This document shows, one piece after another, positions 46,119-56,867 of a stretch of 64,000 nucleotides of DNA. Location of the stretch: the NCBI RefSeq assembly GCF_003573695.1, contig NC_039359.1, forward strand, positions 139,959,939 to 140,023,938. Reading direction: 5' to 3'. The DNA comes from Papaver somniferum (Eukaryota; Streptophyta; Magnoliopsida; Ranunculales; Papaveraceae). The position numbers and the translations under genes are program-made. Below the pieces are notes generated by a model, which saw nothing but the letters and a program-made list of their open reading frames with translations, was not told the DNA's origin and did no database searches. How positions within the stretch are numbered: the stretch's first letter is position 1; every line of letters starts with the position of its first letter.

Positions 46119-48489
46119 ATGTCACCTGGAGATGCTTCTGTGGCCAAACTGGGAAGTATTAACGGCTTGAAAAATAAGACAAATGTGGATGATGAATTCT
46201 TCACAAAGTCTTTTATAGTTGCAAGAACAGACCCCAGCCATGTAATGACCCTCCTTACTGGTTCAGAAAATGAAGAGACTGCTCAATCGATTTCTCCAGA
46301 GCGGGTGATAAGGTTTTATATTCAAAGGAACGAGTATCCGACCTCTCTCATTGATTTCAAAATTTTCCATAACTCATTGCCCTCTTATGATGGATGGATG
46401 AAATACATGATGATGAGTAATGACATTTTCAGAAAAAATTTGATTAAGGCGCAAATTGCGGATGCTGTCATGGCGTCTGCAACACTTTGCATTAGAAAGG
46501 ATGTTGCAGGTTTGACTACTTTTATTTCTAGTTGGAACATGTCCACCCATACGACCATATGTAGATGGGGAGAGATGACTATCACCTTTGAGAGTGTATT
46601 TGTTCTGTTGAATCTTCCGGTTGTAGGAAATCTTGACTTTAGATTATCCGAGGAAGAAGAAACAATGCATGTCGCCCTAATGGAGAAGGCTGAAGAATAT
46701 AATCGGCAGGGGAAGGATGAGAAATGCTTCTATACTTGGTGGGTGTCTGAATGGTTCCCCGCAAAACCGAAACCAAATCAGGTAGTGAATGATACGCTCA
46801 GTGTCGCTTCGTTTTTATCTTTGTGGCTATCTAGGGATGTTTTTGATGATGGCTATGCCAAGAAGGAAATAAGACAGAAACTCGTCAAATTCGCTATTAG
46901 GCTGGCGCAAGGTATTGCTCTTCCCATAGGCAGCTTGTTCCTTGGTTCCTTATATACCCACTTAGATTGTCTAACAACGGATATATACGTCTCCAACGGA
47001 TATATGAAGGTGGACTTATTACTACCACATTGCCTTTCTCCAAGCGTGGTTGCGGGATCATTTTAGAGATTATGCTCCTAATCCTGCGACTTCACTTTCT
47101 AGCACATTTGGAGGAGCTAGGATACTTCGTTGGTTGAAGAAACGTGCAAGACCTGGCTTAAAGCTCGTCGATTTTCTTGACAATATGTATGAAATTGACT
47201 TTCTTCCCTGGGCACCAGTTCACGCATTTATAGTCCAGCCTGATACTTTTGCATCCACTCCAGGCATAACGTTGCACTCTGACGGAAAGGACATGAGCAT
47301 TGGGGAAATCGTGTTCATGCGAAGCTGCATACCTGGATATGTCCCATCTTTCTTCAGAGGATCTTTTGAGGTGGTTCCTTATAATATTGACAGAGCTTCT
47401 CGTCAGATGGCCTTCGACCAGGGAATCTCGTTCTATCGTCCATCGACGCCTTCAGATGATCTTTTGTCGTCTGTTTTTGATAGTAGCGTTTTCACAACAA
47501 AGAAGAGCTTCCCATTCTTTCCCCCTGGAATAAAACCGATGATGACCCCCAAGTATAAGGAATTCTGACAAGAGAAGTTTCTCGCTCTTCATCAGTTCGT
47601 GCATATGAAGAGTCCTCGTGTAAAGCCCTCTCTCAAGACCTTAGAAAAACACAAGTTGTTTAAGAGGCTCCCTTCGCGTAAATGGAAACCTTCTGACCAA
47701 GGTGAAGACAGTCCCTAGAAGAAAGAGCAGAGGTCGAAAAGTCGGGAAGATAGTATTCGATCAGGTTCATCATTCTCACTGATTTTCAACTCTTCAAATA
47801 TGCAGGTATATACGCGTTTCTTTCTGACTAGCCAATTTTTGTTATTTTTATTTTTTTTTGCTAATTTCACTGAGTATCTCTCTTTTTTATTTTTTGAAAC
47901 CAGGGGGCGAGAGTATGACTGCTTTTGCCAGACTTGATCGTGGCTAAAAGGTGGCACTTCAAGAAGAAGAATCCGATGATACTGAGTCTTCTAGAGGCAA
48001 GGATGAAGGAGAAGAAAGTTCAGAATCCAGTGGTGCCGAGAAAAGCGCTTCTGAGCGTAATAGCGAATCCAACTCTTCCAGTGGGCCAACGAATGAATTG
48101 GTAAGTCTCACACATGCTTTTCTTCTTGGGTTATTTATCCTTTTGATGTGAAATAAATATCCAATTGGTGGTATTACAGAAAGAAACTGCTCCTAGAGAT
48201 AATACTGAGATGGAGATTAATCATAACAAAGATATGATCACGCCTTCGACCATGGAAGCTGCAAACAACCCTGAGATGGAGATCAATCATAATGAAGATG
48301 TGGTTTCGCTCTCAATCATAGAAACCGCATCTGTGAATTACTCTAAGATGGATATTGATCATAATGAGAATATTGTTGCGTCTTCACCAGTAGAAACCCT
48401 ATCTGTTACCGCGGGCGCAATTGTTTCCAGAGAACTTCCTAGAGTTAAAGGAGCTACGTTAATCAAATATCCGGCTGCAGGTGCTATCT
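46119..48489 (+). pseudogene. PMD gene copy in B2, frameshifted and truncated
   Basis: Same gene as 17874-29649, closely similar at protein level, and not interrupted by element C. It has ICRWGEMTI, FVLLNLPVVGN, TWWVSEWF and LPIGSLFLGSLY. A frameshift near 47020 (TTATTACTACCACATT versus CTCATACGTTCACATT in B1) ends the first frame at 47066. The correct frame resumes as 47050-47568, where TGA replaces the TGG of KEFW. The CGA codon that became TGA in B1 is intact here. An acidic exon follows at about 47905-48100 (donor GTAAGT at 48101), then an exon from about 48180. The copy ends at the 48489 junction, before the YAELY segment. Confidence 0.85.
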
Positions 48490-50369
48490 TAACCAATGTA
48501 TTCTTTGAACCGAAGTTCTCGAACTTTGTTGATCAAGAAAACCGGAAGTGTGGCAAGTGCCAAGTCCGCGAACTCAGTTCGCGAACTGCCGAAGTTCTCA
48601 AACCCGAGAATTTCTGTTGAAGTTGACAAACTACTTGCGTGAGCCAAGTCCGCGAACCCAGTCCGCGAACCGGCGAATTTCTCAAACCCGAGAATTTCTG
48701 ATGGAGTTTGTAAACTCTGTCCGGTGTCTTAAGTCCGCGAACCTAGTCTGCGAACTTGAGAAGGTTATATATCTAAAGATGATCTCTGAACTTAATCTTA
48801 AAAGACTAAGGAATGCTTTTGAAAACTGTGGATATTAAAGTTCATGAACCGATTCTTGTGAATCAAATCATCTTTGTTTCAATTATGTCTTGTGTAGTTA
48901 CATAAGATTTCCTTGCAATTGAACAACTCTCTTAACTAGTTCATTTGAGTCATTTGAACTAGTTATGGTGAAGAAGAACATGGTTGGTATGAAATGCTCT
49001 TATGGTTAACCTTTTTGGTAAACCATTGTTGAACCAACAATGTACACGTTTGGGTGGGGTTTACAAACCTAGAAGCGTACAATCATTTGTGTATGACAAG
49101 CTAAGTTTTCGATCTAGCGGTTGAGAAATATTAGCTTGAATCTAAATCAGGTTTTCATCTAATGGTGGATATTGATTGCTTTGTAACTAAGGAAAACCCC
49201 TGATTTGTAAGACTATATGAGGGGACATCTAGCAACTCTGCAAAACTAATACCCACACCTTACGTGTGCTACTAGTTTGCGTGCTAGAGTCGGTTCTCCT
49301 TTAACCTTTGGTTATCTTCTTCTAAAACCAGGTTAACGACTTGAAGACTTCATTGGGATTGTGAAGCCAGACCGATACTAATTTTATCGTAGTTGTGTGA
49401 TCTGATCTTGCATCTTCTATCATAATAGTACAATCATATTGATTGGATAGAGATTGTTTGATTTCTCCGATATGCAAGATATAAAAAGTAATCACAAACA
49501 CCTTCGTCTCATTGTTTGTGATTCCACGACATTTTGTTTCGTTACCATACGATTAAGATTGTTGTGATGTGATTGATTAATCTTGGCCGTTTTTCGGGAT
49601 TATAAGACCGGATTATCAATTGGTTCCTGTTCACCTTCATTATTATCAAAAGACAGAACAAAAACTTTAGGGTTTTTCTGTGGGAGACAGATTGATCCTT
49701 TGATAGACTTGTCTGTGTGAGACAGATTTTTTTTATTGTTAAAACCTGCGATTTTGGGTCGTAGCAACTCTTACTTGTGGGTGAGATCAGCTAAGGGAAT
49801 CAAGTGCGCAGTATCCTGCTGGGATCAGAGGCGTAAGAAGTACAACTATACCTTGGATCAGTGGGAGACTGATTGGGGTTCAACTATAGTCCAGTCCGAA
49901 GTTAGCTTGGAGTAGGCTAGTGTCTGTAGCGTCTTAATACAATGTGTATTCAATCTGTACTAGGTCACGGGGTTTTTCTGCATTTGCGGTTTCTCGTTAA
50001 CAAAATTTCTGGTGTCTGTTATTTCAGTTTCCGCATTATATTGTTTATCTTTATAATTGAAATAATACAGGTTGTGCGTATATATCATCAATTGGTATAA
50101 TCCAACCTTTGGTTGTTTGATTGTCATTGATTGATCCTTGGACATTGGTCTTTGGTACCGTCCAAGTTATTCCTTATGTTTGATTATGACTCGCTGATTT
50201 CTATTATCTTGAGTAAATCAAAACAAGAGAGAGATATTAACTCCTTGAGATACTTTTACCTAGATTGAGTCTGACTGTCTAGTTGATTCTCTAAAAAGTA
50301 TTTTGGATTTAGTCCATACATATTGCTAAGCGAAATATTGGGTGGTGTTGTTAGACCCCCGCTTTTTCA
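48490..50369 (+). repeat. Element E 5' LTR, 5'-truncated
   Basis: It begins at AACCAATGTATTC, which lies about 530 bp into the intact LTR (compare 62999), and ends CGCTTTTTCA. A palindrome array of the TCCGCGAACT type lies at about 48520-48760. The TATA position reads GACTATATGAGG, a degraded box. Confidence 0.9.
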
Positions 50370-50371
50370 AT

Positions 50372-50383
50372 TGGTATCAGAGC
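50372..50383 (+). other. Element E primer-binding site
   Basis: TGGTATCAGAGC lies two bases after the LTR end. Confidence 0.95.
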
Positions 50384-50439
50384 AGGCAAACACCTTAACC
50401 TAATAAGTTTGTGTTTGTTCGTTCCTTAAAAATTGTCCC

Positions 50440-51000
50440 ATGGGAAATTTCTTTGGAAAACTTGCTCTTGGAATCTGTAGAGCGCGCCATATTTCCTTGA
50501 AGATTGTTCAAAGATTATTATGGCTAAAACCTATGGGTTCTCATGATAATCTTACTTCATCTAAAAGGGAAGATTTAGATGTTAAGAATCAATCAGAAGG
50601 AAAAAATAAAAAGAAGGAAAGGTTGAGAAAACGCTCGACACGCTCAAGGATATGGAACCTCACTAGATTAACTCTTGATCTCTTTCAGGAATACTATCGT
50701 GGTGGATCAATTGATAAAGATCTATTCATAGCTTTCGAAGGCGTTTTTAAATTCTTGGAAAAACTTAAATCTGTGAAGTCTAAGAATCATTCCGAAAAGG
50801 GTTCTGTATGTGTTGAATCTGTTAATACCATGCAACCCAGAAATCGGAAGTATCCTCCTTCTATCCAGAACAAACGAAGGATAGAAATCTCTAACTGCCC
50901 TGACTATCATCATTACTTTGATTATACTACAGGGACTGTTCACACATATCAACCAGAAATGTCGCATGAGAATTCCTCTGCGCATTATGCCTCTTGGTAA
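50440..51000 (+). CDS. Element E first ORF, unknown basic protein
   Basis: An intact 186-codon frame that starts 56 bases after the PBS, the position where A, D and F start their Gag frames. The protein is strongly basic in residues 40-75 (Lys/Arg clusters such as KNKKKERLRKRS). It has a hydrophobic helix-like part around residues 75-110 (LTLDLFQEYYRGGSIDKDLF) and a Tyr/His-rich tail. I do not recognise a family, and no zinc knuckle or protease motif is present. It may be a diverged nucleic-acid-binding Gag substitute. That is a guess from charge and position. Confidence 0.45.
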   Translation: MGNFFGKLALGICRARHISLKIVQRLLWLKPMGSHDNLTSSKREDLDVKNQSEGKNKKKERLRKRSTRSRIWNLTRLTLDLFQEYYRGGSIDKDLFIAFEGVFKFLEKLKSVKSKNHSEKGSVCVESVNTMQPRNRKYPPSIQNKRRIEISNCPDYHHYFDYTTGTVHTYQPEMSHENSSAHYASW

Positions 51001-51412
51001 CAATGATGGAAATTCCCCATTTGTATATATCTTGGAATGGGAAAAGAAAATGGTTTGAGTTGTGTACAGTTTTGTTATTGTGATTAAATATCAATTTTAG
51101 CTTTCTATTGCATCCGTTGTCATTCACCTGTGTGTTGTCACGAAGTGCATAACCTTTAATGTGCAATTGGCTAATAAAATCCTAGCTTTCTTATATAGGT
51201 CGCGGTTCATGAACGGGTCCAAGCCCAAGTGTGGTCTTTATAAAGAAGAAGTTCGTGCACCCTAGTCTTCTTCTTTATTCATCTGCGCACGTGATTCTAG
51301 GGTTTTGTGTGTTTCCACCCTTGAAGCTTCATTGGAAAAATTAAAAGAAAGGGTGTTCAAGATTCAATCCAAGTAAGTAATTTTCTCTTAATCCTCTCAT
51401 ATTTCTTGTCCC
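51001..51412 (+). promoter_or_regulatory. Possible internal promoter and leader of the E accessory gene
   Basis: No frame lies here. CTTTATAAAGAAG (51237-51249) is a good TATA box, followed by TTCGTGCACC. A GTAAGT donor-like site (AAGTAAGTAATTT) lies near 51371, about 40 bases before the ATG at 51413. The layout looks like a gene with its own promoter. Confidence 0.4.
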
Positions 51413-52449
51413 ATGATGAATTCTAGAAGCACTAAAAGGAGTTCTAAAAATCCAAAAACCTGTAGCTTGAATTCTTCTTGTGACCAAAACTCTCTTAGAA
51501 TTAGGTTTGTGGATGATTCTTGTGTTAGAGTGTTTGATAAGATTGCTTCAAAAGGTTTCATACTAGAAAAGAAATTGGATTTTTCTAGTGGGCATGAAGA
51601 GGATTTGGTATGCTTTAAAAAATTCAAGCTTGGAAATATCTTTGATGGTCTTGGTCAAGGATTTGATTCTCTTACAAGGATTTTCTATGCTAATATTCAT
51701 GATGTTGATTACAACAAGATGGAATTCAAATCCATGATTGGTAGAGAAAGGTTTCTTGTTGATAGAGAATTAATTTCAAGGATTACCAAAATCCCGTTGG
51801 GGAATTACAGCTTCCTAAACCAAGTGATGAACGTCCATCTTGTGATGATATCTCGGTTGGAATTTGTGGCAAGAAGGTTGCATGGAGTTAAGGAAAGTTC
51901 CCTACTAATGATCTTAGTATTGCCTTGATGGCTTTTGGAAAACTTGGTATCCCCAATCTTTGTCCCTCCACAATTGAAAATTCTTGGTGGAGTCACGAGT
52001 TTGCGGAATTGGTCTATTTCCTTGTTTCGGGTATTTCAAGTCTCGATATTTGTGGTTTCATTATCTCTCAAATGATTTCGATGACTTCACCAGTCAAGAT
52101 GTTGGGTTACCCTTGCTTGATTAGTCAAATTTACCTTGATCATGGGTGTGATTCAATTGGAAACTCTCTTGGGTTTCCCAAACCGGTTCGTCCATGTACC
52201 TTTAGGCGCATAAGGGAAAATGCTTGCAAGCGACAAAGAATCGCTTCTCTTGATTTTAGTGACCCTACTACCATGAGCCTTCTTCAAAAAATTCATAAAG
52301 GTGTGTGTAAAGTTGATTCAAGAGTGAAGTGTGTTCAAGAACAATTGTCTTTGGTTGCAACGAAGTTTCCCGAGCTCAAGAAAGAATTGAACATGATTAA
52401 AGCATCTTGGAGTGTCTCCGATGAGGAAGAAGATGCGCTTATTGCCTAG
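51413..52449 (+). pseudogene. Transposase_32 (PF20167)-like accessory gene in element E, frameshifted
   Basis: Two frames (51413-51928 and 51925-52449) form one gene with a frameshift near 51800-51920. The first half carries RIFYANIHDVDYNKMEFKSM and ITKIPLG, which match the 'FYAN...V.G..V' start of the putative plant transposon domain PF20167. The second half carries SWWSHEFAELVYFLVSGIS, GFIISQMI and YPCLISQIYLDHG, matching its conserved C-terminal part. The end is an acidic helix (SVSDEEEDALIA). This domain is common in plant retroelement accessory ORFs, and its biochemical role is unknown. The gene is in sense orientation here, unlike those in B and C. Confidence 0.7.
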
Positions 52450-53048
52450 TATGTCTTCTTATTGGCTTAGTTGGAAGAATAACCAGTGCTTTGAATAGCG
52501 ATGATTCTAACTACACATTGCTATTATTTTCATCTTCTTGTTTTTAGGTTTTTTGGTTTAAAATTCTAAAAATATTTGGAGGATGATGTTTTTGCAGTAT
52601 TTAATCTTTATGATTTGTTATATTTCAATTTGATATGGGATATTGGTGTTTACGTCCGTGAACTATGTTTTCCCATATTTTGTCAAAAGTAAAGTCGTTC
52701 ATGATCGGTATTCATTTATTGGTTTAAGAATAAATAAACTTTTGACAAATACAATAGTTAAGCCTATATTGTCAATCTTTGACGGAAGATAGGTTAAAAT
52801 CTTTTGTATCCAAGGATTATTGCTATTGTATATGCTTGTGCAAAAGAATGAATCCTTGTGTATTCCACGGTATTGATCTTCATTGATCCATCCTTTTTGT
52901 ATTACCGTGAGGCTCTGTAATGTGTCTTATGTTGAGCACGATACGACAAAGTTGATTATTTTTTATTAGCCTTGTTGGTTGTTCCGTAAGATACTTTATG
53001 TTGAGCATATTAGAACTAAATTAATCATCTTGTTGGTTATTTAGTTAT
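52450..53048 (+). other. Element E 3' non-coding region, left part
   Basis: Similar to 38900-39300 in D and 57700-58185 in F. It contains 'TTATGTTGAGCA'-type repeats. It ends GGTTATTTAGTTAT, cut by the LTR of F. The last five bases, GTTAT (53044-53048), are the left TSD of F. Confidence 0.8.
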
Positions 53049-55315
53049 TGTTAGAGCATAGCTCGGTCGACCTCGCATGCGTTGCTATCTCAAGCATGTT
53101 TGTCAATGTTAGTGATCAAAACTACGAGTCTTGATTTCTAGTCTACATAGCCAAGTCTCGGACTAGGATAGAAAAGTGTAGTTGAGCTCAAGGACTTCAT
53201 GGAGATTCATCATACAACGACGAATATCTACTCAAGGAATCGTGTAACTTCATCAACAAAAAGATATGTGGAGACTTGAACTTATCTATCACTCAAAAGT
53301 CTATCTCTTCTATCTCCTACTTCTTATGAGACAAAAGTCGTATGCTATATAAACTGGATCATACACATTTGATATTTCGAGCCGAGTATATCTCTCCTAT
53401 CTATATCTCGAAATCATGTGTTGGTAAAGCGTTTCACTTTGATCGGGTTTATCTTCACCTAATGACGAAAGTCAAAATGTTTCAATCAATTTGAAAATCG
53501 CTTTGACGAGAAATAGTGTAACAACTATATAACGTCCTCTAAAAATGTTTCAATGGATGGAATGAGAGTTTAGGTATATATAACCAATGATGGATATAAG
53601 CATTCTGTGGAAACACATATGTGCATAAGTCCTATTCCTTAATCCGAAGTTTGCGAACTTTGTTGATTAAGAGAAACTGGAGGAATTGGCTTTGCCAAGT
53701 CCGCGAACTCAGTTTGCGAACTCAGTCCGCGAACTGACGGAAGTTTTCTGCTGGGATTTTCCAAAAACTCGTTTGCGTGTTTAGTCCGCGAACTGGAGGA
53801 AGTCTCCTTGCCGAGATTTTCTGCTGAGTTTGGAAAACTCTGTCGGTTGTCTTAAGTCCGCGAACTTGTTTGCGTACTTGAGTGGGTTATGATCTAAAGA
53901 TGTTCTTTGAACATGAAACTTAAATTACTAAGGAATGCAGTATGCAAACCGTGGCTATAAAGTTCATGAGCCGATTCAATCGAATCGAATCATCTTTATT
54001 TCAATTGTGTCTTGTGTAGTTACATAATATCTCATAGCAATTGAACAACTCTCTAACTAGTTCATTTGAGTCAATTGAACTAGTTATGGTGAAGAAGAAC
54101 AAGGTTAATATGAAATGCTCATATGGTTGACCTTTTGGGTTACTATGTTGAACTAACATACACGTACACGTTTGGGCACGGTTTTCACCAACCCAGTAAA
54201 CGTATATCTCAAGTGTGTGTGACAAGCTAAGTTTTCGATCTAACGGTTGAGAAATATTAGATTGAATCTGAATCAGGGTTTCATCTAACGGTGAATATTG
54301 ATTGCTTTGTAACTAAGGTAAAACCCTGATTTGAAGACTATATATAGGAGACATCTAGCATTGGGAAAAACTAATCCCTACACGTCTGTGTGATACTAGT
54401 GCGCTCGCTAGAGTCGATTCTCCTCGAACCTTTGGTTTTCTTCTCTAAAACCAGGTTAACGACTTAAAGACTTCATTGGGATTGCGAAGCCAGACCGATA
54501 CTACTTTTGACGTAGTTGTGTGATCTGATCTTGCATCTTCTATCGTACGAGTACAATCTTTGATTGGCTTGAGATCGTGAGAGTTCTCCGATAGGAAAGA
54601 TAAAGAAGTCACAAACATCTTCGTCTCACTGTTTGTGATTCCTCGACGTCCTCTTGTGTATTCAAGTAAGACTGTTGAGAGGTGATTGATTAATCTAGGC
54701 TGTTCTTCGGGAATATAAGACCGGATTATCAATTGATTCCTGTTCACCTTGATTTCATATCTTAAGATGGGACAAAAACCTAGGGTTTTTCTGTGGGAGA
54801 CAGATTTATCCTTTGATAGACTTTTTTTTGTGAGACAGATTTGTTTATTATCAAGTCTGCGATTTTGGGTTGCAGCAACTCTTGGTTGTGGGTGAGATCA
54901 ACTAAGGGAATCAAGTGCGCAGTATCCTGCTGGGATCAATTAATTGGAAATAATTCTGGTGTCTGTGTTATTTCTATTTCCGCATTATATTTGTTTATAT
55001 AATTGAAATAATACTGGTTGTGCGTTTGAATCAATTAATTGGAAATCCTACCTTTGGTTATTGATTGATATTGATTGATCCTTGGACATTGGTCTTTGGT
55101 ACCGTCCAAGTTATTCCTTGTGTTTGAATATAGACTCGCTGATTTCTATTAGCTTGAGTGAATCAAAACAAGAGAGAGATATTAACTCCTTGAGATACTT
55201 TTATCTAGATTGAGTCTGACTGTCTAGTTGATTCTCTAGTAAGTATTTCGGAGTTAGTCCATACAGATTTCTAATCGAAATATTGGGTGGTGTTGTTAGA
55301 CCCCCGCTTTTTCAA
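53049..55315 (+). repeat. Element F 5' LTR
   Basis: 2267 bp, TGTTAGAGC...TTTTTCA. Compared with E it has a deletion near 54935, where GCTGGGATCA joins ATTAATTGGAAAT. The palindrome-rich array (AGTCCGCGAACT, AGTTTGCGAACT) lies at about 53645-53880. Confidence 0.95.
54339..54346 (+). promoter_or_regulatory. TATA box of the F LTR
   Basis: GACTATATATAGGAG, at the conserved LTR position. The same box occurs in the 3' LTR at about 60647-60654. Confidence 0.65.
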
Positions 55316-55317
55316 TT

Positions 55318-55329
55318 GGTATCAGAGAA
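55318..55329 (+). other. Element F primer-binding site, one mismatch
   Basis: TGGTATCAGAGA lies two bases after the LTR. The last base differs from the usual TGGTATCAGAGC. Confidence 0.9.
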
Positions 55330-55378
55330 GGTAAACACGTTAAAGACCTTATAAGTCTGTGTTTGTAACGATCTGATT

Positions 55379-56867
55379 ATGGACGAGTCTATCTCTAATA
55401 ACGTACCAGTTCAGAAATTACCAGATGATTCTAAAAGCTTGGATTCACCTGAGAGAACTGTCACATCTAAGTCAATATCCAAACATTCTCTTGATGTAAA
55501 AACTGTTGATTGGGAAACTCTCCTAGAAGAACAGTTGGATGAACTTTCTGATGAAGGTGATTCAGATATTGATAGAGATGTTGATGAGGAAGTCTTAGAG
55601 TATGTTAAGTTTTTGGATTCGTGGAATATGAAGAAGATTACAACTTCTCATGTCACACCTCTTCTGACTCCTCTCTGTCGAGAAAACAAGAAATTGAGAA
55701 GATGTTACGAAGGTGTTTATTTTTCGAATCGTTCTACCGAATCGATCCTCAAGGATTCTGAGGAAAACCTACGTATAAAGTCACTTGAATGTGATAATCT
55801 TTATAAAAAGTACTTTTTGTTGGAAGAGAAACTTGAAGAATCTGAAGCAAGGTTTAACTCCCAACAAACAAGTTTTGACGATAGAGAAAGCGCTTATCTC
55901 ACTCGAGAAAAGCGCCTTGAGGCTGATTTAGCTGATGCTCTTGATAAAATCAAGATGTTGGAAGATGACTTGAAAAAGTTCAATACTAGTTCAAGCAAAT
56001 TAACCACTATGATAGGAGCAAGTAAAAATCATCGTGATACACGAGGATTGGGCTATAAGGGAATAGATGCTCCAAGTACTAGCAAAGAGGTAAAATTTGT
56101 CAAGTCTAGTGATTCTTCTCAACAAAAGGTTTCCACTGATGGAAAAAGTGAAATACCTTCTCCGGCAGTTAAGGTTCAAAAGAGCAAAGTTTATCAACCT
56201 CCAAAGTTAGCACACATGGATCGAGGTAAGAACATTCTTATGTTTGCCACTATTGCGTAAATAAAGGTCACCTGGAAAGGAGATGTTGTTTCCGTATAAG
56301 GAATGAGAAACTTCATGATGTTCTTGTTTGGGAATCACAAGAAGTTGTGAAACCAAGATCATACGTTAAGACTGATCCTCTTACGTTACAAGTTGTAATT
56401 GTCCAACCTTTAAGAAAAGGAATCAGTGCTATGATAGACCTCGATTTGCCGATAAACGTCGTACGAATCCTTTTCATAATCGTAATGGTTATCAAAAGGA
56501 TAACTTCGTAAAGACGAAGACAAGATCCGATGCTCCCAATTGGAGAAAGACTAACTTGCAAAAGAATAGTCAATCCAATTCTCTTCCAAGAATTCTAGAA
56601 GAGAGTGATGGGAAGAAGGTTCCGACCATTCCTAAACGCACTCAGAAGTGGATACCTAAGAAAGACAATGATGTTTTGAGTGTGAAAAGGAATGATCTTC
56701 CTGAAAACTCCATGACTATGGAAAAGGAAGTATCCATGATGTTGGAACTTAAAAAGTTTTTTGGAAAAATTGAATTGGATGTGAAAGGTTCTAAAAGTGA
56801 TCTCTTTCATGATAATCCAAAGGTCACTTGTGGTGAGCAATACTTTGTTCACCCCAACGCAACTTGA
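55379..56867 (+). pseudogene. Element F Gag C-terminal region (frameshifted)
   Basis: A 293-codon frame from the ATG at 55379. Its parts in order are a Ser/Asp-rich head, an acidic stretch (QLDELSDEGDSDIDRDVDEE), and a long coiled coil (residues about 120-215). LKKFNTSSSKLTTMIG and GLGYKG follow, as in Sirevirus Gag. A frameshift near 56225 puts the zinc knuckle in another frame. There CHYCVNKGHLERRC (about 56245-56290) keeps a complete C-X2-C-X4-H-X4-C. A third block (56556-56867) holds KRTQKWIPKKDN, like the W-x-P-K motif after the knuckle. The UBN2 N-terminal domain is missing and nothing follows in place of protease. It is homologous to the D gag. Confidence 0.83.

Larger units (their letters stand above)
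42519..48489 (-). mobile_element. Element B2: truncated second copy of the PMD-carrying gypsy element
   Basis: In minus orientation its 3' LTR (45181-42519) and PPT (45195-45182) are complete, and the antisense PMD gene is present. The copy ends abruptly at 48489 inside the PMD gene, where LTR sequence of element E starts. The 5' LTR, PBS and gag are absent. It is inserted in the D 3' LTR. Confidence 0.88.

Noticed and set aside
53700..53730. E2F-type (TTTSGCGC) binding sites in the TTCGCGAA words
   Set aside because: The words lack the TTT start and are better explained as members of the LTR palindrome array.
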